This document shows, piece by piece, positions 62,708 to 64,000 of a stretch of DNA of 64,000 bases; the stretch's first letter is position 1, and every line of letters begins with the position of its first letter. Made by a program: the position numbers and the translations under genes. The notes under the pieces are model-generated. The model was not told where the DNA came from. It did no database searches and saw only the letters and a program-made list of their open reading frames with translations. The DNA is from an uncultured Lewinella sp. (GTDB taxonomy: Bacteria; Bacteroidota; Bacteroidia; Chitinophagales; Saprospiraceae), in assembly GCA_913057785.1 (NCBI GenBank), contig CAJXPD010000002.1, forward strand, positions 1 through 64,000, written 5' to 3'.

Positions 62708-62741
62708 AACACACTGACCGTTCCCTAAGTATGACATTTGG

Positions 62742-62783
62742 AGGCCCAATGGATTCCGTTTACCACAGAATTTCATTGGGCCT
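62742..62783 (+). terminator. terminator-like hairpin after the 964-residue protein gene
   Basis: AGGCCCAATG (62742-62751) pairs perfectly with CATTGGGCCT (62774-62783) around a 22-base loop. The following sequence is only moderately T-rich. Confidence 0.6.
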
Positions 62784-62871
62784 TCCTCTATCTGTGAACT
62801 TATCATCTTTCCGAAAGTTGTAGTTTAAAAGATCCTTTCTATTTTTATTTTCCTTATACCCAAATACGCAT

Positions 62872-63561
62872 ATGAGCAAACTAAATTGGAAAACCTACAC
62901 TTTCGAATTCCTCTCCATATTTGTAGCGGTAATATCGGCCTTCGCCCTCACCAATTGGGATGATAAAAGAAGAGATCGACATACCGAAGTGAAGATTCTT
63001 ACAGAAATCCGGAATGGCTTGAAAAAAGACATCAAAGATGTACAGCTTAATCTAGCGGGCCATAGTGCTGGCATCAAGGCCTGCCAATTTGTTCGTAAAA
63101 TGGCCAACGGTCAAGCCGTACATAAGGACTCTTTTGCCTACCACTACTTTAATCTTACCCGAGATTTCATATCCATTCAAAATAGCTCTGGATATGAATC
63201 CCTCAAATCCAATGGGCTCGGCACCATTCACAATGATTCCTTACGCTTGAAGGTTATCGATATCTATGAATATGATTTTCGGAATATGGCGAAACTAGAG
63301 GAAGACTACAAGGAAATGCAATATCACACCAGCTTTTTCCGGCCAATCAATGATATTTTAAGTCCGAACTTCGGCTTCAATGAAAGTGGTCAGATCCAGA
63401 TCAATGTGCCTTTGGACTTAAGGCCGAAGGATAAACAGCTTCTACTGTCTTATCTCTGGAAAATTGAGATGAATCGAAATTTTGTGCAGCGGTTTTATGG
63501 TGATATCGAAAGTAAGATCGAAAAGGTAATTGGCTTTATCGAGCAAGAAATTCAAAGTTAA
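62872..63561 (+). CDS. DUF6090-like membrane protein
   Basis: An N-terminal membrane segment (FEFLSIFVAVISAFALTNW) with a following DDKRRDRHTEVKILTEIRNGLKKD stretch matches a Bacteroidota family (DUF6090-like) with a short N-terminal anchor and a helical domain. The length of 229 residues is typical. The function is unknown. It lies 164 bases behind the large protein, after the hairpin. Confidence 0.55.
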   Translation: MSKLNWKTYTFEFLSIFVAVISAFALTNWDDKRRDRHTEVKILTEIRNGLKKDIKDVQLNLAGHSAGIKACQFVRKMANGQAVHKDSFAYHYFNLTRDFISIQNSSGYESLKSNGLGTIHNDSLRLKVIDIYEYDFRNMAKLEEDYKEMQYHTSFFRPINDILSPNFGFNESGQIQINVPLDLRPKDKQLLLSYLWKIEMNRNFVQRFYGDIESKIEKVIGFIEQEIQS

Positions 63562-63567
63562 CTTACG

Positions 63568-64000
63568 CTACGATCCGTCAGCCCAAGGCATGGTCCACAG
63601 ACCGCTCATTTTGCCATTTTTATCAAGGGTTACACGTACCTCGGCCAGCTCTTTCGTCTCCTTGAAGCTGCCTTTAAATCGATAAATTCTAAAGTCTGCC
63701 GTTTCTACCGTCTGCAGCACCTCACCGATCGAGAGGCCCTCAATGGTACCATATTTCTCCTGTAAGAAATCACAAGCCTCCTGTTGTCGATCTGGAGTAA
63801 GGCCATCCACCATCGTCAAAGTAGCTTCAGCAGTAGTCAAATTGACAAATTCGCCAGAAACACAAGCCTCCAAAATCTTCTTCGCCAGCGCCTCCGCCTT
63901 GGCTAACTCAGCTTGATCGATAGCTTCATCCGGCACTCTTTCATACCCACTGGAACAAGCAGATAACAAAAGAATGCATACCATCAATGTCGCAAAACAA
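63568..64000 (-). CDS. lipoprotein, partial (cut by window end)
   Basis: A lipoprotein signal with cysteine in LLLSAC is followed by about 125 residues of an unrecognised alpha/beta domain (TADFRIYRFKGSFKET, AEVRVTLDKNGKMSGLW), which resembles small DUF3887-like or hypothetical Bacteroidota lipoproteins. The frame is open to the right edge (start at 63984 or beyond it), so the N-terminus may be incomplete. It is convergent with the gene ending at 63561. Confidence 0.55.
   Translation of the reverse strand, partial: CFATLMVCILLLSACSSGYERVPDEAIDQAELAKAEALAKKILEACVSGEFVNLTTAEATLTMVDGLTPDRQQEACDFLQEKYGTIEGLSIGEVLQTVETADFRIYRFKGSFKETKELAEVRVTLDKNGKMSGLWTMPWADGS

Noticed and set aside
1-64000. CRISPR arrays, rRNA and tRNA genes
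   Set aside because: No regularly spaced repeats of CRISPR type and no tRNA or rRNA signatures were noticed in the gaps; I could not run a covariance search.

Overview
The window looks like chromosomal DNA of a Bacteroidota bacterium, most likely a marine Saprospiria/Lewinella-type organism. Evidence for this is a type IX secretion (T9SS) C-terminal sorting domain, a GEVED-domain protein, TAnnTTTG-type -7 promoter elements, A-rich start contexts without strong Shine-Dalgarno sequences, and the typical Bacteroidota run TPR protein - DUF4292 lipoprotein - EnvC/M23. The phylum is well supported; the finer placement is inference. I see no rRNA, tRNA or CRISPR array.

Layout. Positions 1-90 hold the end of an insertion-sequence-like element. 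328-2739 is an ECF sigma factor, a membrane anti-sigma-like protein and an exported DUF4097-like protein. 2884-7044 carries an MBL/beta-CASP hydrolase, a membrane AraC-type regulator and a lipoprotein peptidase/hydrolase. 7124-17348 is mostly on the minus strand: SDR plus Crp-type regulator, a nuclease-fold-like protein, an M29 aminopeptidase, HflX, EnvC, a DUF4292 lipoprotein, a TPR protein and pyruvate kinase. 17821-22106 has acpP, fabF, rnc and a SWIM protein.

22137-37130 is a surface-polysaccharide locus. It has a Wzz-type chain-length protein, an asparagine-synthetase-like protein lacking the glutaminase cysteine, an acyltransferase, a flippase, a capsule-type transferase, a Wzy-like polymerase, a GEVED protein, and a complete CMP-pseudaminic acid pathway (PseB, PseC, PseF, a PseG-PseH fusion and PseI). 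Three promoter modules in this locus share direct repeats phased at exactly 21 bp, the geometry used by LytTR-family regulators.

37650-46516 is a tight six-gene operon that I read as a dual nitric-oxide-sensing circuit: H-NOX, a hybrid kinase, a LytTR response regulator, an NtrC-type response regulator, a FIST-domain (NosP-like) sensor and a second hybrid kinase. It is the most system-like block in the window.

46641-64000 is accessory and housekeeping material: a DoxX protein with a Crp-type regulator, a large two-domain pectate-lyase-3/GH55-like T9SS protein broken by a frameshift, an aspartyl protease with a PDZ domain, a DinB-cupin fusion, thymidylate kinase, several small enzymes, a 964-residue exported protein of unknown function, and a lipoprotein cut by the window edge. 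A 56-bp MITE-like element at 25542-25597 shares its end with the element at the window start.
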